Source: Deltaproteobacteria bacterium
Lineage (GTDB): Bacteria; Desulfobacterota; JADFVX01
Reading direction: 5' to 3'
Assembly: GCA_029860075.1 (NCBI GenBank)
Contig: JAOUBX010000025.1
Location: 1 to 54,390, forward strand
Length of the DNA: 54,390 nt
Part shown: positions 8,562 through 17,531 of the stretch, piece after piece
How the letters are laid out: the number at the start of each line of letters is the position of its first letter
Numbering within the stretch: the first letter of the stretch is position 1
The notes under the pieces: generated by a model
Databases searched by the model: none
Seen by the model: only the letters and a program-made list of their open reading frames with translations
Told to the model about the DNA's origin: nothing
Made by a program: the position numbers and the translations under genes

Positions 8562-9740
8562 ATGGCTGTAAAGGTGGATGATCTAAGGAAAACCGTTATT
8601 GAGTCTTATAAAAAAGGAGACTGGAAAGCTTGCATTACGGCATGCAAGGAACTTCACAAAAGAAACCCAGGTAATGTTGCCATAACGCTTAAGCTGGCCG
8701 ATGTTTTTTTAAAGAGCAAGCAGAAGGATAATGCTGTTAAGGCCTACCTGATTGCTGCCGAGACCTATAAGAAGAACGGCGACTTTCTTAAGGCTGTTGG
8801 CGTGTACAAAATGATCCTTAATTTTGCTCCCGCTTTGAAGGAGATTGAGGCGAAGATAGAGGAACTCTGCTCCGGTAAGGATGAGGAAATGAAGGACAGC
8901 TCCCTGCCTCATATTCCACTCCTCTCGGAGCTAAATGAAAAGGAACTGATTGAAGTTGTTAACAGCCTTAAACACCTTCCCTATTCCATGGGAGAGATTA
9001 TCTGTAAAGATGGTGATGACGGGACCTCTATTTATGTGATTACTGCAGGTGCCGTAAAGGTATTTATTGAAGGTGTGGCAGGAGAAAAGATCGAAATAGC
9101 CCAGCTTAAAGAAGGCGACTTCTTTGGTGAGGCGGGTTTTTTTACGGACGGGAAAAGGCATGCATCGGTAATGGCTATCGATGATACGGAACTTCTGGAG
9201 ATGCGGAAAGAGGATGTTGAAAATATTTGGAAAGATCATCCTCATGTCAAAGAGGTTCTTTCCGAGTTTTATAAAAAAAGAGTTTTAGATAAGCTCCTTG
9301 CCGTATCGCCTCTTTTTGGTATTTTATCTGATGAAGACAGAAAATCCATGCTTGCTTCATTCAACTTGAAAAAATATGATGAGGGAAGTGTCGTTATCAG
9401 TGAGGGGGAAGAGGGAGATGCCTTTTACATTATAAAAAATGGCAAGGCCGCCGTGACTACCACTGAAGGCGGTGAAAAGGAGATTAAGCTGGCCGAACTC
9501 AAGGAAGGTGATTTTTTTGGAGAAGTATCCCTGCTCACAGGCAAAAAGCGGACGGCAACCGTTAAGGCTTCTACTCTGCTTGAAGTTATGGAACTGCCCA
9601 AAGGTCATCTTAAAAGGTGTATCGATAAATATCCCAAGGTGGAAGAGACACTTAAAGACTACATGAAGGCAAGGATGGAAGATACGATCAGCACAATTAT
9701 GGCCCTTAAAAAAATGGAAGCAAAGGAAGGCCTCGTATAA
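8562..9740 (+). CDS. TPR protein with two cyclic-nucleotide-binding domains
   Basis: The start is placed at ATG 8562, directly after AAGGAGGAGGGG; an upstream in-frame start would run 84 nt into lolC. The 392-residue product has an N-terminal helical repeat region of TPR type (about 1-110), then two cNMP-binding beta barrels (about 118-235 and 245-365). Each has the phosphate-binding cassette: GDFFGEAGFF...KRHAS in the first and GDFFGEVSLL...KRTAT in the second, with the conserved Gly-Glu and Arg. There is no DNA-binding HTH, so this is not a CRP-type regulator. Its place between lolC and lolD suggests a link of cyclic nucleotide signalling to envelope biogenesis; its actual function is unknown. 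Confidence 0.85.
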   Translation: MAVKVDDLRKTVIESYKKGDWKACITACKELHKRNPGNVAITLKLADVFLKSKQKDNAVKAYLIAAETYKKNGDFLKAVGVYKMILNFAPALKEIEAKIEELCSGKDEEMKDSSLPHIPLLSELNEKELIEVVNSLKHLPYSMGEIICKDGDDGTSIYVITAGAVKVFIEGVAGEKIEIAQLKEGDFFGEAGFFTDGKRHASVMAIDDTELLEMRKEDVENIWKDHPHVKEVLSEFYKKRVLDKLLAVSPLFGILSDEDRKSMLASFNLKKYDEGSVVISEGEEGDAFYIIKNGKAAVTTTEGGEKEIKLAELKEGDFFGEVSLLTGKKRTATVKASTLLEVMELPKGHLKRCIDKYPKVEETLKDYMKARMEDTISTIMALKKMEAKEGLV

Positions 9741-9743
9741 TCT

Positions 9744-10421
9744 ATGGCAGGCCCGTTAATAGAATTAAAAGATATAAGCAAATCCTTCGGTAAGGGCTCT
9801 GCGAGAGTTGATGTGCTTAACAACATTGATCTTTCTCTGGAAGCCGGTGAAATGGTGGCTGTGCTGGGCGCTTCCGGGGCAGGCAAATCGACGATGCTCC
9901 ATATCCTGGGAGGGATAGATCGCCCAACATCGGGAAAAGTACTTTATAAAGGTGATGATATATACCGAATGGGAAATGGAAAATTGTCCCTCTTCAGGAA
10001 CAGGGACCTTGGTTTTGTATTCCAGTCTCATCACCTGCTTCCCGAATTTACGGCCCTTGAAAATGTAATGATGCCTTCCATGATAGCCGGACATGGCAGG
10101 AATGAGGCGAGAGAGAAATCCTTGTCCATTCTCGATAAAGTCGGTCTTTCCCACCGTTGGCATCATAAAAGCGGCGAACTCTCGGGAGGGGAGCAGCAGC
10201 GGGTTGCCGTGGCAAGGTCTCTGGTCATGAATCCGGCTGTTGTTCTTGCTGATGAACCGACGGGGAATCTTGACAGCAAGACCGGTGATGAAGTGTTTGG
10301 ATTGATGATGGAACTTAACAGGAATATGGGGATAACCCTTGTTATGGTAACACACAATGAGAAGCTGGCAGCCAGGCTGGGCAGGAAAATAGTGGTCAAG
10401 GACGGGAGGATAGCTTCTTAA
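9744..10421 (+). CDS. lolD: LolD lipoprotein-releasing ATPase
   Basis: Cytoplasmic ABC ATPase that powers lipoprotein release by the Lol permease. The 225 residues contain Walker A GASGAGKST, a Q-loop (VFQSHHLLPEFTALENVMMP, the typical LolD/MacB sequence), the signature LSGGEQQRVA, Walker B VVLADEPTGNLD and the H-loop MVTHNE. It begins 3 nt after the cNMP-protein stop and ends 3 nt before bamA, clearly in one operon. Confidence 0.96.
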   Translation: MAGPLIELKDISKSFGKGSARVDVLNNIDLSLEAGEMVAVLGASGAGKSTMLHILGGIDRPTSGKVLYKGDDIYRMGNGKLSLFRNRDLGFVFQSHHLLPEFTALENVMMPSMIAGHGRNEAREKSLSILDKVGLSHRWHHKSGELSGGEQQRVAVARSLVMNPAVVLADEPTGNLDSKTGDEVFGLMMELNRNMGITLVMVTHNEKLAARLGRKIVVKDGRIAS

Positions 10422-10424
10422 TAC

Positions 10425-12704
10425 GTGAACAGGTATAGGAGTATTATATTTACAAAGATTGTTCTTGTTTTTTTCCTCCTGGGTTCTCCTCTTTTTTTTC
10501 CGGCAGATCAGGTTTTTGCTGAAGAGGAGATTATTACAAAGATAGAGGTTAAAGGTAATAAAAGGATCGAGGCTGATGCTATCCTGTCAGTTATTGACAG
10601 CAGAGTCGGTGACTACCTTTCGAAAGAGAAGGTTTCTCAGGATATTAAGAACATCTTCAAAATGGGCTATTTCGGCAATGTGAAGGTCGATCTTTCCACG
10701 GGTGACCTGGGGCCGTTGCTTACTATCACTGTTGAAGAGCGGCCTTTTATCAGCAGCATTGCCTATGAGGGATGGTCTGAGGTGACGGAAGAGTCTATCA
10801 AGGAAGTTGTTCATATCAAGCCCTATACTATTTTCAGTGAAGAAAAGGTTAGGGAAGCAGAGAAGAAGCTTGAAGAACTTTACGAGGAGAAGGGCTTTTT
10901 TCTTGCTCACATTTCTCACCGTCTTGAAGTGAAAAATACGGAGACAGTGCTTGTTTTTGATATAAAAGAAGGAAAGAAGGTAAAGATCAAGAGAATCAAC
11001 CTGCTGGGAAACAAAAAAATGGAAGATAAAAAACTGCTTGCTTTAATGGAGACCAAGGAGGGAGGTTTCTTTTCCTGGTTGACGGAATCGGGCAAATTTG
11101 AAGAAGAAACCCTCCAAAAAGACGTTGATTTGCTTACTTCCTTCTACTACAATAACGGTTTTGTCCAGATTAGAATTGATGAACCCAGGATTTTCATGTC
11201 TCCTGATAAAAAATGGCTTTACGTGACTATCAGGATTGAAGAAGGTGAACAATTTAGTGTGGGAAAAATAAGCTTTGCCGGAGACCTTCTTGCCGAGCAG
11301 GAAGAGGATGCAGATATTCTTGAGAGTATCAGAACCGGCGAGGGCGAAATTTTCAGCAGGGATAATTTAAGAATTGATGTTCTAACGCTGACTGACCGCT
11401 TTGGTGATAAAGGCTATGCCTTTGCTAATATATTTCCGAAAACGGATATAGACGAGGAAAAGAAGCTCGTTGATTTAACATTTAATGCAGACAAGGGCCG
11501 TCTCGTCAATATTGGCAGGATAAATGTGTCGGGAAATACGAAGACAAAAGACAAGGTTATCAGGCGGGAAATGAAGCTCGATGAGGGGGATATTTATAAC
11601 GGCAGCGCCCTCAGGAGAAGCAGACAGAGAATATTTAACCTCGGTTATTTTAAAGAGGCTAACGTTAATACAAAACCCTCTGCCGAGCAAGATAAGCTCG
11701 ATATAGATATTGATATTGAAGAAGGGCCGACGGGAACACTGAGTGTCGGGCTGGGCTATAGCTCTGTTGATGGTCTTGTGGGGATGTTGCAGGTTTCCCA
11801 GGGCAACCTTTTTGGACGCGGTCAAAAACTGAGTGTAAACGCAGAAAAAGGGGGCGAGAGCAGCAGCTATTCCATCAGTTTTACCGAGCCCTACCTCTTT
11901 GATTCTCCCTTTTCAGCCGGTATTGATCTCTTTGATAACAGCAGAGAATATGATGAGTATAAAGCATCGAGAAGGGGCTGGGGATTAAGAACGGGACGTG
12001 CCATAGGTGAATATAGCAGGGTGAGTCTTAGTTACAGCTTTAAGGATGTAAGTATTACAGATGTCGCTCCTACTGCACCGCAGGAATACCGGGATTACAG
12101 AAATAAAAAAACAAGTTCCATAGGGCTGACTGTCAAGAAAGATACAAGGGACAATTATATGAACCCTACTGAAGGGAGTGAAAACTCTCTCTTTATTGAG
12201 TATGCAGATACTTTTGGAGGGGATACCTATTATTACAAGACGATTGTCAACTCAAGTTTCTTTTTTCCTTCTTTTTCTGATGATGTCATCATGGTTCATG
12301 GAAGAATCGGTTACGCCGGGGGACTAAAGGGACAGCCCCTTCATATCGATGAAAAGTTCAGACTTGGCGGCATCAATACGCTCAGGGGCTTTGACTACCG
12401 GTCGGTAGGTCCGAAGGAAGATAGTATTGTTGTCGGCGGGAATAAGGTGCTCCTTTTTAATATAGAATATGTTTTTGACATTGCAAAGGATGCCGGTTTG
12501 AAAGGACTCTTCTTTTATGATGCCGGTAATGCTTATAGTGATGATGAGAATTACGATATCGGGAACTTGCGTGAAAGTGTGGGATATGGATTCCGCTGGT
12601 ATTCACCTGTAGGCCCCTTAAGACTTGAGTGGGGTAAGGTCATTGATCCTGAGCCGGGAGAGAAAGATAGCCAGTGGGAATTCTCAATCGGCACTTTCTT
12701 TTAG
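10425..12704 (+). CDS. bamA: Outer membrane protein assembly factor BamA
   Basis: Central component of the beta-barrel assembly machine. Starting at GTG 10425, the 759-residue precursor has a signal peptide (cleavage probably after VFA near residue 32), five POTRA domains (about 35-425; repeated G-N-x-x motifs such as IEVKGNKRIE, INLLGNKKME and INVSGNTKTK), and a C-terminal Omp85 barrel. The barrel carries the conserved loop-6 motif INTLRGFDYRSVGP and ends in the aromatic C-terminal signal ...FSIGTFF. It follows lolD by 3 nt. The lysS-lolCD-bamA order is common in deltaproteobacterial genomes (known context, recalled). Confidence 0.96.
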   Translation: MNRYRSIIFTKIVLVFFLLGSPLFFPADQVFAEEEIITKIEVKGNKRIEADAILSVIDSRVGDYLSKEKVSQDIKNIFKMGYFGNVKVDLSTGDLGPLLTITVEERPFISSIAYEGWSEVTEESIKEVVHIKPYTIFSEEKVREAEKKLEELYEEKGFFLAHISHRLEVKNTETVLVFDIKEGKKVKIKRINLLGNKKMEDKKLLALMETKEGGFFSWLTESGKFEEETLQKDVDLLTSFYYNNGFVQIRIDEPRIFMSPDKKWLYVTIRIEEGEQFSVGKISFAGDLLAEQEEDADILESIRTGEGEIFSRDNLRIDVLTLTDRFGDKGYAFANIFPKTDIDEEKKLVDLTFNADKGRLVNIGRINVSGNTKTKDKVIRREMKLDEGDIYNGSALRRSRQRIFNLGYFKEANVNTKPSAEQDKLDIDIDIEEGPTGTLSVGLGYSSVDGLVGMLQVSQGNLFGRGQKLSVNAEKGGESSSYSISFTEPYLFDSPFSAGIDLFDNSREYDEYKASRRGWGLRTGRAIGEYSRVSLSYSFKDVSITDVAPTAPQEYRDYRNKKTSSIGLTVKKDTRDNYMNPTEGSENSLFIEYADTFGGDTYYYKTIVNSSFFFPSFSDDVIMVHGRIGYAGGLKGQPLHIDEKFRLGGINTLRGFDYRSVGPKEDSIVVGGNKVLLFNIEYVFDIAKDAGLKGLFFYDAGNAYSDDENYDIGNLRESVGYGFRWYSPVGPLRLEWGKVIDPEPGEKDSQWEFSIGTFF

Positions 12705-12915
12705 TCAATGAAAGGCATCTTCTGTGCTATTTGTGCGTGAAATTAAAATGGGCTAATGAAGAGAAACGGTAAAAGCCTGCTTTTGTAAAGATACTTATCC
12801 CCCTCCCGCAGGAGGGACTGAAAATAGTTTGCCTTAAGGAAGTTAATAAAAGCCCTCTTTTGCCGGGTCAGGCCGGTATAAGAGCAGGAATTAAATAAAC
12901 GATAAGGAGTTGGAA
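12705..12915. other. bamA-skp intergenic gap with short hairpin
   Basis: The only sizeable gap inside the lysS-lpxB gene run. It holds a CCCTCC/GGAGGG hairpin (12801-12816), similar in composition to the dispersed CCCTCC elements elsewhere in the window, and no clear promoter or terminator. An internal promoter for the lpx genes could lie here but I cannot identify one. Confidence 0.4.
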
Positions 12916-13437
12916 GTGAAGAAATTTTTTTCAATAGTCATTACCTCTTTTTTAATTGGAAATGCATCCTATGCAATTGCAGATAAGATCATTAAAATTG
13001 GTTACGTTGATATGCAGGAGGCCCTCAATGTTTCCGAAGCCGGAAAAAAAGCGAAGGATGTTTTTAAGGGCGAAGTTGACAGGATGCAGAAAGATCTGGA
13101 CAAACAGCAGGCAGATCTCAAAAAGATGAATGAAGAGCTTGAGAAACAGGCTTTTCTTTTAAGTGAAGAAACAAGGGCCAAGAAGGAAAAAGAGTACCAG
13201 GAAAAACTAAAAAACTTTAAACGCTTTTACCAGGATTCTCAGGAAAAACTCCAGGAGAAAGATGCCCAGTTAACGAGAAAAATTATTATTGATTTAAGAA
13301 AAATTATTGAAGAAATGGGTAGCGCACAGGGTTACACTCTTATTTTTGAAAAGAATGAGAGCAGTCTCCTTTATGCTGATAAGGGTGTAGACCTTACTAA
13401 TGAAGTGGTAAAAAAATATAACGCAAAGAAAAAATAA
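12916..13437 (+). CDS. skp: Skp/OmpH-like periplasmic chaperone
   Basis: Holds unfolded outer-membrane proteins in the periplasm for BamA. I place the start at GTG 12916, 6 nt after AAGGAG; the in-frame TTG at 12910 abuts that site. The 173-residue precursor has a signal peptide (KKFFSIVITSFLIGNASYA), the conserved IGYVDMQEALN strand, a long charged coiled-coil hairpin (about 45-125) and a C-terminal strand (YTLIFEK). The bamA-skp-lpxD-fabZ-lpxA order is the classical one. Confidence 0.92.
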   Translation: MKKFFSIVITSFLIGNASYAIADKIIKIGYVDMQEALNVSEAGKKAKDVFKGEVDRMQKDLDKQQADLKKMNEELEKQAFLLSEETRAKKEKEYQEKLKNFKRFYQDSQEKLQEKDAQLTRKIIIDLRKIIEEMGSAQGYTLIFEKNESSLLYADKGVDLTNEVVKKYNAKKK

Positions 13438-13439
13438 TA

Positions 13440-14474
13440 TTGGCAGTTAAACTTAAAGATCTTGCAGCTTCTGTTGAAGGAAAGCTGTCCGGTGATGGCG
13501 AGCTGGAAATCAGAGGTGTCGCCGCACTCAATGACGCTCCCCGGGGAACGATAAGTTTCCTGGCGCGATCAAAGGATGAAGCTTTCCTTACACAAAGCAG
13601 CGCATCGGCATTTGTTGTGCCTCAAGGCGTTTCTCCGGAGGGTATTAACTGTATAGAAGTTAAAAACCCTGCCCTTGCCTTTGCTTCTATTGCAGAAATA
13701 TTTCATCCCAGACCTGCTCCGGGAGGAATTCTTCCGGGATCAGTAATAGAAAAAAATGTTGTTACCGGCAAAGACCTTACCATTTACCCTAATGCTTATA
13801 TTGATGAAGGGGCCCGGCTTGGAGACAGGGTAATCATTTACCCCGGAGTATATATAGGCGCCGATGTTGTTATTGGTGATGATACTCTTATTTACCCTAA
13901 TGTCGTTGTTATGGAGGGAACGGAAATCGGCAGCAGGGTCATTATTCATGGGGGAACGGTGATCGGCAGTGACGGTTATGGTTTTCAATGGGACGGCAGC
14001 AAACACAGGAAAATTCCTCAGGTCGGCAAGGTCATTATCGGTGATGATGTCGAAATAGGCGCAAACTGCGCTATCGACAGGGCGGCGCTTAGCAAGACAG
14101 AAATCAGAAAAGGCGCAAAGATAGATAATCTCGTTCATATCGCGCATAACTGCATTATTGGTGAAGATTCACTTCTTGCAGGGCAGGTCGGTTTTGCCGG
14201 CAGTGTTGAGGTTGGAAAAGGGGTTATGATGGCAGGCCAGGTAGGGGTGTCAGGACATCTTAAAATAGGAGATGGCGTTATCCTGGGGGGGAAATCAGGG
14301 GTAACGAAAGATCTTGAGGCAGGCGCCAGGGTGACAGGTTATCCGCCCCTTCCTCACAGAGACTGGCTGAGAGTACAAAAAAAACTTGAAAAACTTCCTG
14401 AAATGAGCAGACAGCTTAAAGAGGCGCTGGAGAAAATAGATAAACTGGAAAAAATGGAGAATGAGGATGCTTGA
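13440..14474 (+). CDS. lpxD: UDP-3-O-acyl-glucosamine N-acyltransferase LpxD
   Basis: Adds the second 3-hydroxyacyl chain, as an amide at C2, to the lipid A precursor using acyl-ACP. The 344 residues show an N-terminal uridine-binding domain (about 1-100), a left-handed hexapeptide-repeat beta helix (about 105-310) and a C-terminal helical ACP-binding tail. The catalytic His lies in [11 protein letters not shown]. Translation appears to start at TTG 13440 just after the skp stop, with no clear ribosome site, so coupling to skp is likely. Its end overlaps the fabZ start by 8 nt. Confidence 0.96.
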   Translation: MAVKLKDLAASVEGKLSGDGELEIRGVAALNDAPRGTISFLARSKDEAFLTQSSASAFVVPQGVSPEGINCIEVKNPALAFASIAEIFHPRPAPGGILPGSVIEKNVVTGKDLTIYPNAYIDEGARLGDRVIIYPGVYIGADVVIGDDTLIYPNVVVMEGTEIGSRVIIHGGTVIGSDGYGFQWDGSKHRKIPQVGKVIIGDDVEIGANCAIDRAALSKTEIRKGAKIDNLVHIAHNCIIGEDSLLAGQVGFAGSVEVGKGVMMAGQVGVSGHLKIGDGVILGGKSGVTKDLEAGARVTGYPPLPHRDWLRVQKKLEKLPEMSRQLKEALEKIDKLEKMENEDA

Positions 14475-14901
14475 TATTAATGAAATTATGAAAAACCTGC
14501 CCCACAGATACCCTTTTCTTCTCGTGGACAGAGTAGAGGAGCTGGAGGTCAACAAAAAGATTTCAGCCATAAAAAATGTAACCATTAATGAACCCTTTTT
14601 CCAGGGCCACTTTCCGGGTCATCCCGTTATGCCCGGAGTACTCATTATTGAAGCGATGGCCCAGGTGGGAGGCGTTCTTGCCTACCGGTCTCAGCCTGAT
14701 ACAGAGGGGAAAATTGTTTATTTCATGGGGATTGATAATGCAAGGTTCCGTAAGCCGGTAGTCCCCGGTGACCAGATCCGGTTTGTACTCGAAGTAACCA
14801 GGCAAAGACGTAATATCTGGACTTTTAGGGCTGAAGCATTTGTAGATGATACGCGCGTTGCCGAGGCTGATATTATGGCAACCATTGTTGATGAAAATTA
14901 A
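14467..14901 (+). CDS. fabZ: 3-hydroxyacyl-ACP dehydratase FabZ
   Basis: Dehydrates 3-hydroxyacyl-ACP in fatty acid synthesis and competes with LpxA/LpxD for the same substrates. The chosen start is ATG 14467 ([20 protein letters not shown]), with GGAGA 6 nt upstream; ATG 14461 has no such site. The 144 residues include the hot-dog fold with the catalytic His in [11 protein letters not shown] and Glu in LIIEAMAQ. Normal length. Overlaps lpxD by 8 nt. Confidence 0.97.
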   Translation: MLDINEIMKNLPHRYPFLLVDRVEELEVNKKISAIKNVTINEPFFQGHFPGHPVMPGVLIIEAMAQVGGVLAYRSQPDTEGKIVYFMGIDNARFRKPVVPGDQIRFVLEVTRQRRNIWTFRAEAFVDDTRVAEADIMATIVDEN

Positions 14902-14940
14902 CATTAAAACTTTTTATACTCAAATGGATTAAGACACTCT

Positions 14941-15708
14941 ATGATTCACAAAACGGCTATCATTTCACCAGGAGCCCAAATTGATAAAAATGTAGAAATC
15001 GGTCCCTACGCTATTATCGGTGAAGGTGTTAAAATCGGATCAGGCACCGTTATAGGCCCTCACGCACATATTGCCTGCAATACGGAGATAGGCAATAATA
15101 ATAAGATTTCACATTCCGTATCCATTGGCGATGAGCCTCAGGATATAAGTTTTCAGGGCCAGCCAACCTTTGTCAGGATCGGTGATGGAAACACTATCAG
15201 AGAGTTTGCTACTATTCACAGGGCGACAAAAGAGGGGACTGCTACAACAGTAGGCAACGACAACTACATCATGGCTTATGCGCATCTGGGCCATGATGCG
15301 CAGGTGGGTAACAGGACTATTCTCTCCAATGGAGTCGGAATCGCCGGGCATGTACATATTGACGACAAGGCTATACTCTCTGCCTATGTTGTCGTTCACC
15401 AGTTCTGCAGGATAGGCGGCATGGTCATGATCGGGGCGCTTACCAGGGTGACACAGGATGTTTTGCCTTATACCCTTGTTGAAGGAAGCCCTGCCGCCAC
15501 TCATGGATTAAACGTTATCGGTCTCAGGAGAAACGGGATGTCTTCCGAAATGAGGCAGAAAATAAAACGTTCTTACAAGATCCTTTGCAGGGAAAAGTTG
15601 TCCGTTGAAAATGCAATTAACAAGATAAAGAATGAACTGGAACCTTCGGAAGAAATTAATGGCCTCATCGACTTTGTCAAGGCATCTAAAAGAGGATTTA
15701 TCAGGTAA
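14941..15708 (+). CDS. lpxA: UDP-GlcNAc (or UDP-GlcNAc3N) acyltransferase LpxA
   Basis: First lipid A enzyme: transfers a 3-hydroxyacyl chain from ACP to C3 of the UDP-sugar. The 255 residues form hexapeptide repeats (about 1-185) and a helical tail. The catalytic pair sits in AHLGHD (H115, H118, matching E. coli H122/H125). The position matching the E. coli chain-length ruler G173 is Ala166, which may favour a chain a little shorter than C14 (inference). With gnnA and gnnB beside it, the sugar is probably the 3-amino form, giving an amide rather than an ester. Confidence 0.95.
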   Translation: MIHKTAIISPGAQIDKNVEIGPYAIIGEGVKIGSGTVIGPHAHIACNTEIGNNNKISHSVSIGDEPQDISFQGQPTFVRIGDGNTIREFATIHRATKEGTATTVGNDNYIMAYAHLGHDAQVGNRTILSNGVGIAGHVHIDDKAILSAYVVVHQFCRIGGMVMIGALTRVTQDVLPYTLVEGSPAATHGLNVIGLRRNGMSSEMRQKIKRSYKILCREKLSVENAINKIKNELEPSEEINGLIDFVKASKRGFIR

Positions 15709-15726
15709 GGAAAGGGAGGTTTGATT

Positions 15727-16695
15727 GTGGATAAAAAAATCAGGGCCGCTGTTGTCGGCACAGGCCATATGGGGCAGTATCATGTGGCGCTATATTCGGA
15801 AATGAATGATGTAGACCTTGTTGGTGTTGTAGATACATCGAAGGAGAGGGCAACCCGTATTTCAGAAAGGTATAATACCGTCGCTTATACTGATTGCAAT
15901 ATGATTTATGATGAGGTTGATGTTGTTACCATTGCCGTGCCTACGTCGCTCCACCACGAGGTGGCAAAGCCTTTTCTGGAGAGAGGTGTTCATGTTTTGC
16001 TGGAAAAGCCCATAGCCAATACACTTGAAGAGGCGACAGAACTTTTTGAACTGGCAAAAAAGAATAATGCCCATTTGCAGATTGGTCATGTAGAGCGTTT
16101 CAATGGCGCCGTGCAGGAAATTAAAAAGATTATAAAAGATCCGCTGCTTCTTGAATTCAGAAGGGTCGGACCTTTTACCGGAAGGATTGCCGATGCAGGT
16201 GTTGTCATGGATATTATGATTCATGATATTGATATTGCGCTTAACCTCATTGATTCAAAAGTAAAAAAGCTCAATGCTGTCGGAGGTAACGCCTTTACCG
16301 ATATGGAAGATTTTGCCAACTGCCAGCTTCTCTTTGAAAACGGTTGTATGGCAAACTTTATTTCCAGCAGGGTGACACAGGAAAAGATCCGTACCATGTC
16401 CCTTTCTCAAAAGGATGCCTATGTGTTTCTTGACTTTAACGAGCAGGATGTTCAGATTCACAGGCAGGCATCATCGGACTACTTTATGACGACAGAAGAA
16501 CTCAAATACAGGCAGGAATCGCTGATTGAGAGAATCTTTGTCCATAAAGGAAATCCTTTGAAGCTGGAAATCACCCATTTTCTTGATTGTGCAATGCGAG
16601 GCGCTGAAAGGCATATCTCGGCGGAAAGCGAATTAAGGTCGCTCAAAATTGCGCTGCGGGTACTTGATCAAATCAAGAACATTTCTGCTGCATAG
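15727..16695 (+). CDS. gnnA: Gfo/Idh/MocA oxidoreductase, probable GnnA
   Basis: Probable NAD-dependent oxidation of UDP-GlcNAc at C3, the first step to UDP-GlcNAc3N. Start at GTG 15727, 7 nt after GGGAGG; the in-frame TTG at 15721 is too close to it. The 322 residues have an N-terminal Rossmann fold (AVVGTGHMGQYH), the family EKP motif (VLLEKPIAN) and the HxxxD-type site in MIHDIDIALNL. Between lpxA and lpxI, with a DegT aminotransferase next, this is the context described for GnnA in Acidithiobacillus and Leptospira. The family itself is broad, so the name rests on neighbours. Confidence 0.75.
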   Translation: MDKKIRAAVVGTGHMGQYHVALYSEMNDVDLVGVVDTSKERATRISERYNTVAYTDCNMIYDEVDVVTIAVPTSLHHEVAKPFLERGVHVLLEKPIANTLEEATELFELAKKNNAHLQIGHVERFNGAVQEIKKIIKDPLLLEFRRVGPFTGRIADAGVVMDIMIHDIDIALNLIDSKVKKLNAVGGNAFTDMEDFANCQLLFENGCMANFISSRVTQEKIRTMSLSQKDAYVFLDFNEQDVQIHRQASSDYFMTTEELKYRQESLIERIFVHKGNPLKLEITHFLDCAMRGAERHISAESELRSLKIALRVLDQIKNISAA

Positions 16696-16707
16696 ACAGC
16701 TTGCTCG

Positions 16708-17529
16708 ATGGGTGAGAGATTTGCGCTAATTGCCGGAGGGGGTGAAATTCCGGCCATACTTGCCAGAGCTGCAAAGGATAAAGGGGCGTCTTTTGTGGCC
16801 GTCAGTCTGACGGAGGCGGCTATTGCGCCGCTTGAAGGCCTTGCAGAATGTGTGCATAGCCTTAGCATTGGTCAGGTCGGCAAGATTATCAGGACAATCA
16901 AGAAAGCGGGAATCAATAAGGTTGTTTTCATTGGGAAAGTAAGAAAAGACCTGCTTTTTGAGAAGATAAGGTTTGATTTAAGGGCTGTTAAACTTCTTTC
17001 TTCCTTGAAAAATCGTAATGATGATACCATAATGCTTGCCCTTGTTCGCGCCTTTTACGACGAAGGAATCGAGGTGCTCGATCAAACGGCTTACCTTAGG
17101 GATTTGATGCCTGCCGAAGGTGTGCTTACAAAAAGAAAGCCCTCCAAAAAGGAATGGCTCGATATCCGTTATGGAATGGTGATGGCAAAGAGAAGTGCCT
17201 CTCTTGATATCGGCCAGACTGTTATTGTAAAGGACCAGGCTATTATGGCCGTTGAGGCCATTGAGGGGACTGACGAAGCTATAAAAAGGGGCGGCCTGCT
17301 TTCAAAAAAAGGGGGCGCTGTTGTTGCCAAAGTGGCAAAGCCCGATCAGGATCCCCGCTTTGATGTGCCTACCGTTGGAAAGAAAACTCTCGAATCTATG
17401 AGAGAGGCCGGCATAACCGTTTTGGCCATCGAGGCGGAGAAGACACTTTTTGTTAACATGGATGAAGTTATCAGAGATGCCGATGTATCCGGAATATCGA
17501 TAGTATCATACAAATTGGAGGAATATTAA
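16708..17529 (+). CDS. lpxI: UDP-2,3-diacylglucosamine pyrophosphatase LpxI
   Basis: Hydrolyses the UDP-diacyl sugar to lipid X and UMP, replacing LpxH. The 273 residues match the LpxI family (formerly DUF1009): N-terminal RFALIAGGGEIPAILARAA, and a C-terminal domain with GTDEAIKRGG, KPDQDPRFDVPTVG and the closing VNMDEVIRDAD. The conserved acidic residues of the C-terminal half are visible. It lies between gnnA and gnnB, 12 nt after the former and 2 nt before the latter. Confidence 0.93.
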   Translation: MGERFALIAGGGEIPAILARAAKDKGASFVAVSLTEAAIAPLEGLAECVHSLSIGQVGKIIRTIKKAGINKVVFIGKVRKDLLFEKIRFDLRAVKLLSSLKNRNDDTIMLALVRAFYDEGIEVLDQTAYLRDLMPAEGVLTKRKPSKKEWLDIRYGMVMAKRSASLDIGQTVIVKDQAIMAVEAIEGTDEAIKRGGLLSKKGGAVVAKVAKPDQDPRFDVPTVGKKTLESMREAGITVLAIEAEKTLFVNMDEVIRDADVSGISIVSYKLEEY

Positions 17530-17531
17530 AG

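Noticed and set aside
9765..10355. A 196-codon minus-strand frame within lolD
   Set aside because: Antisense to LolD, whose Walker and signature motifs are complete.
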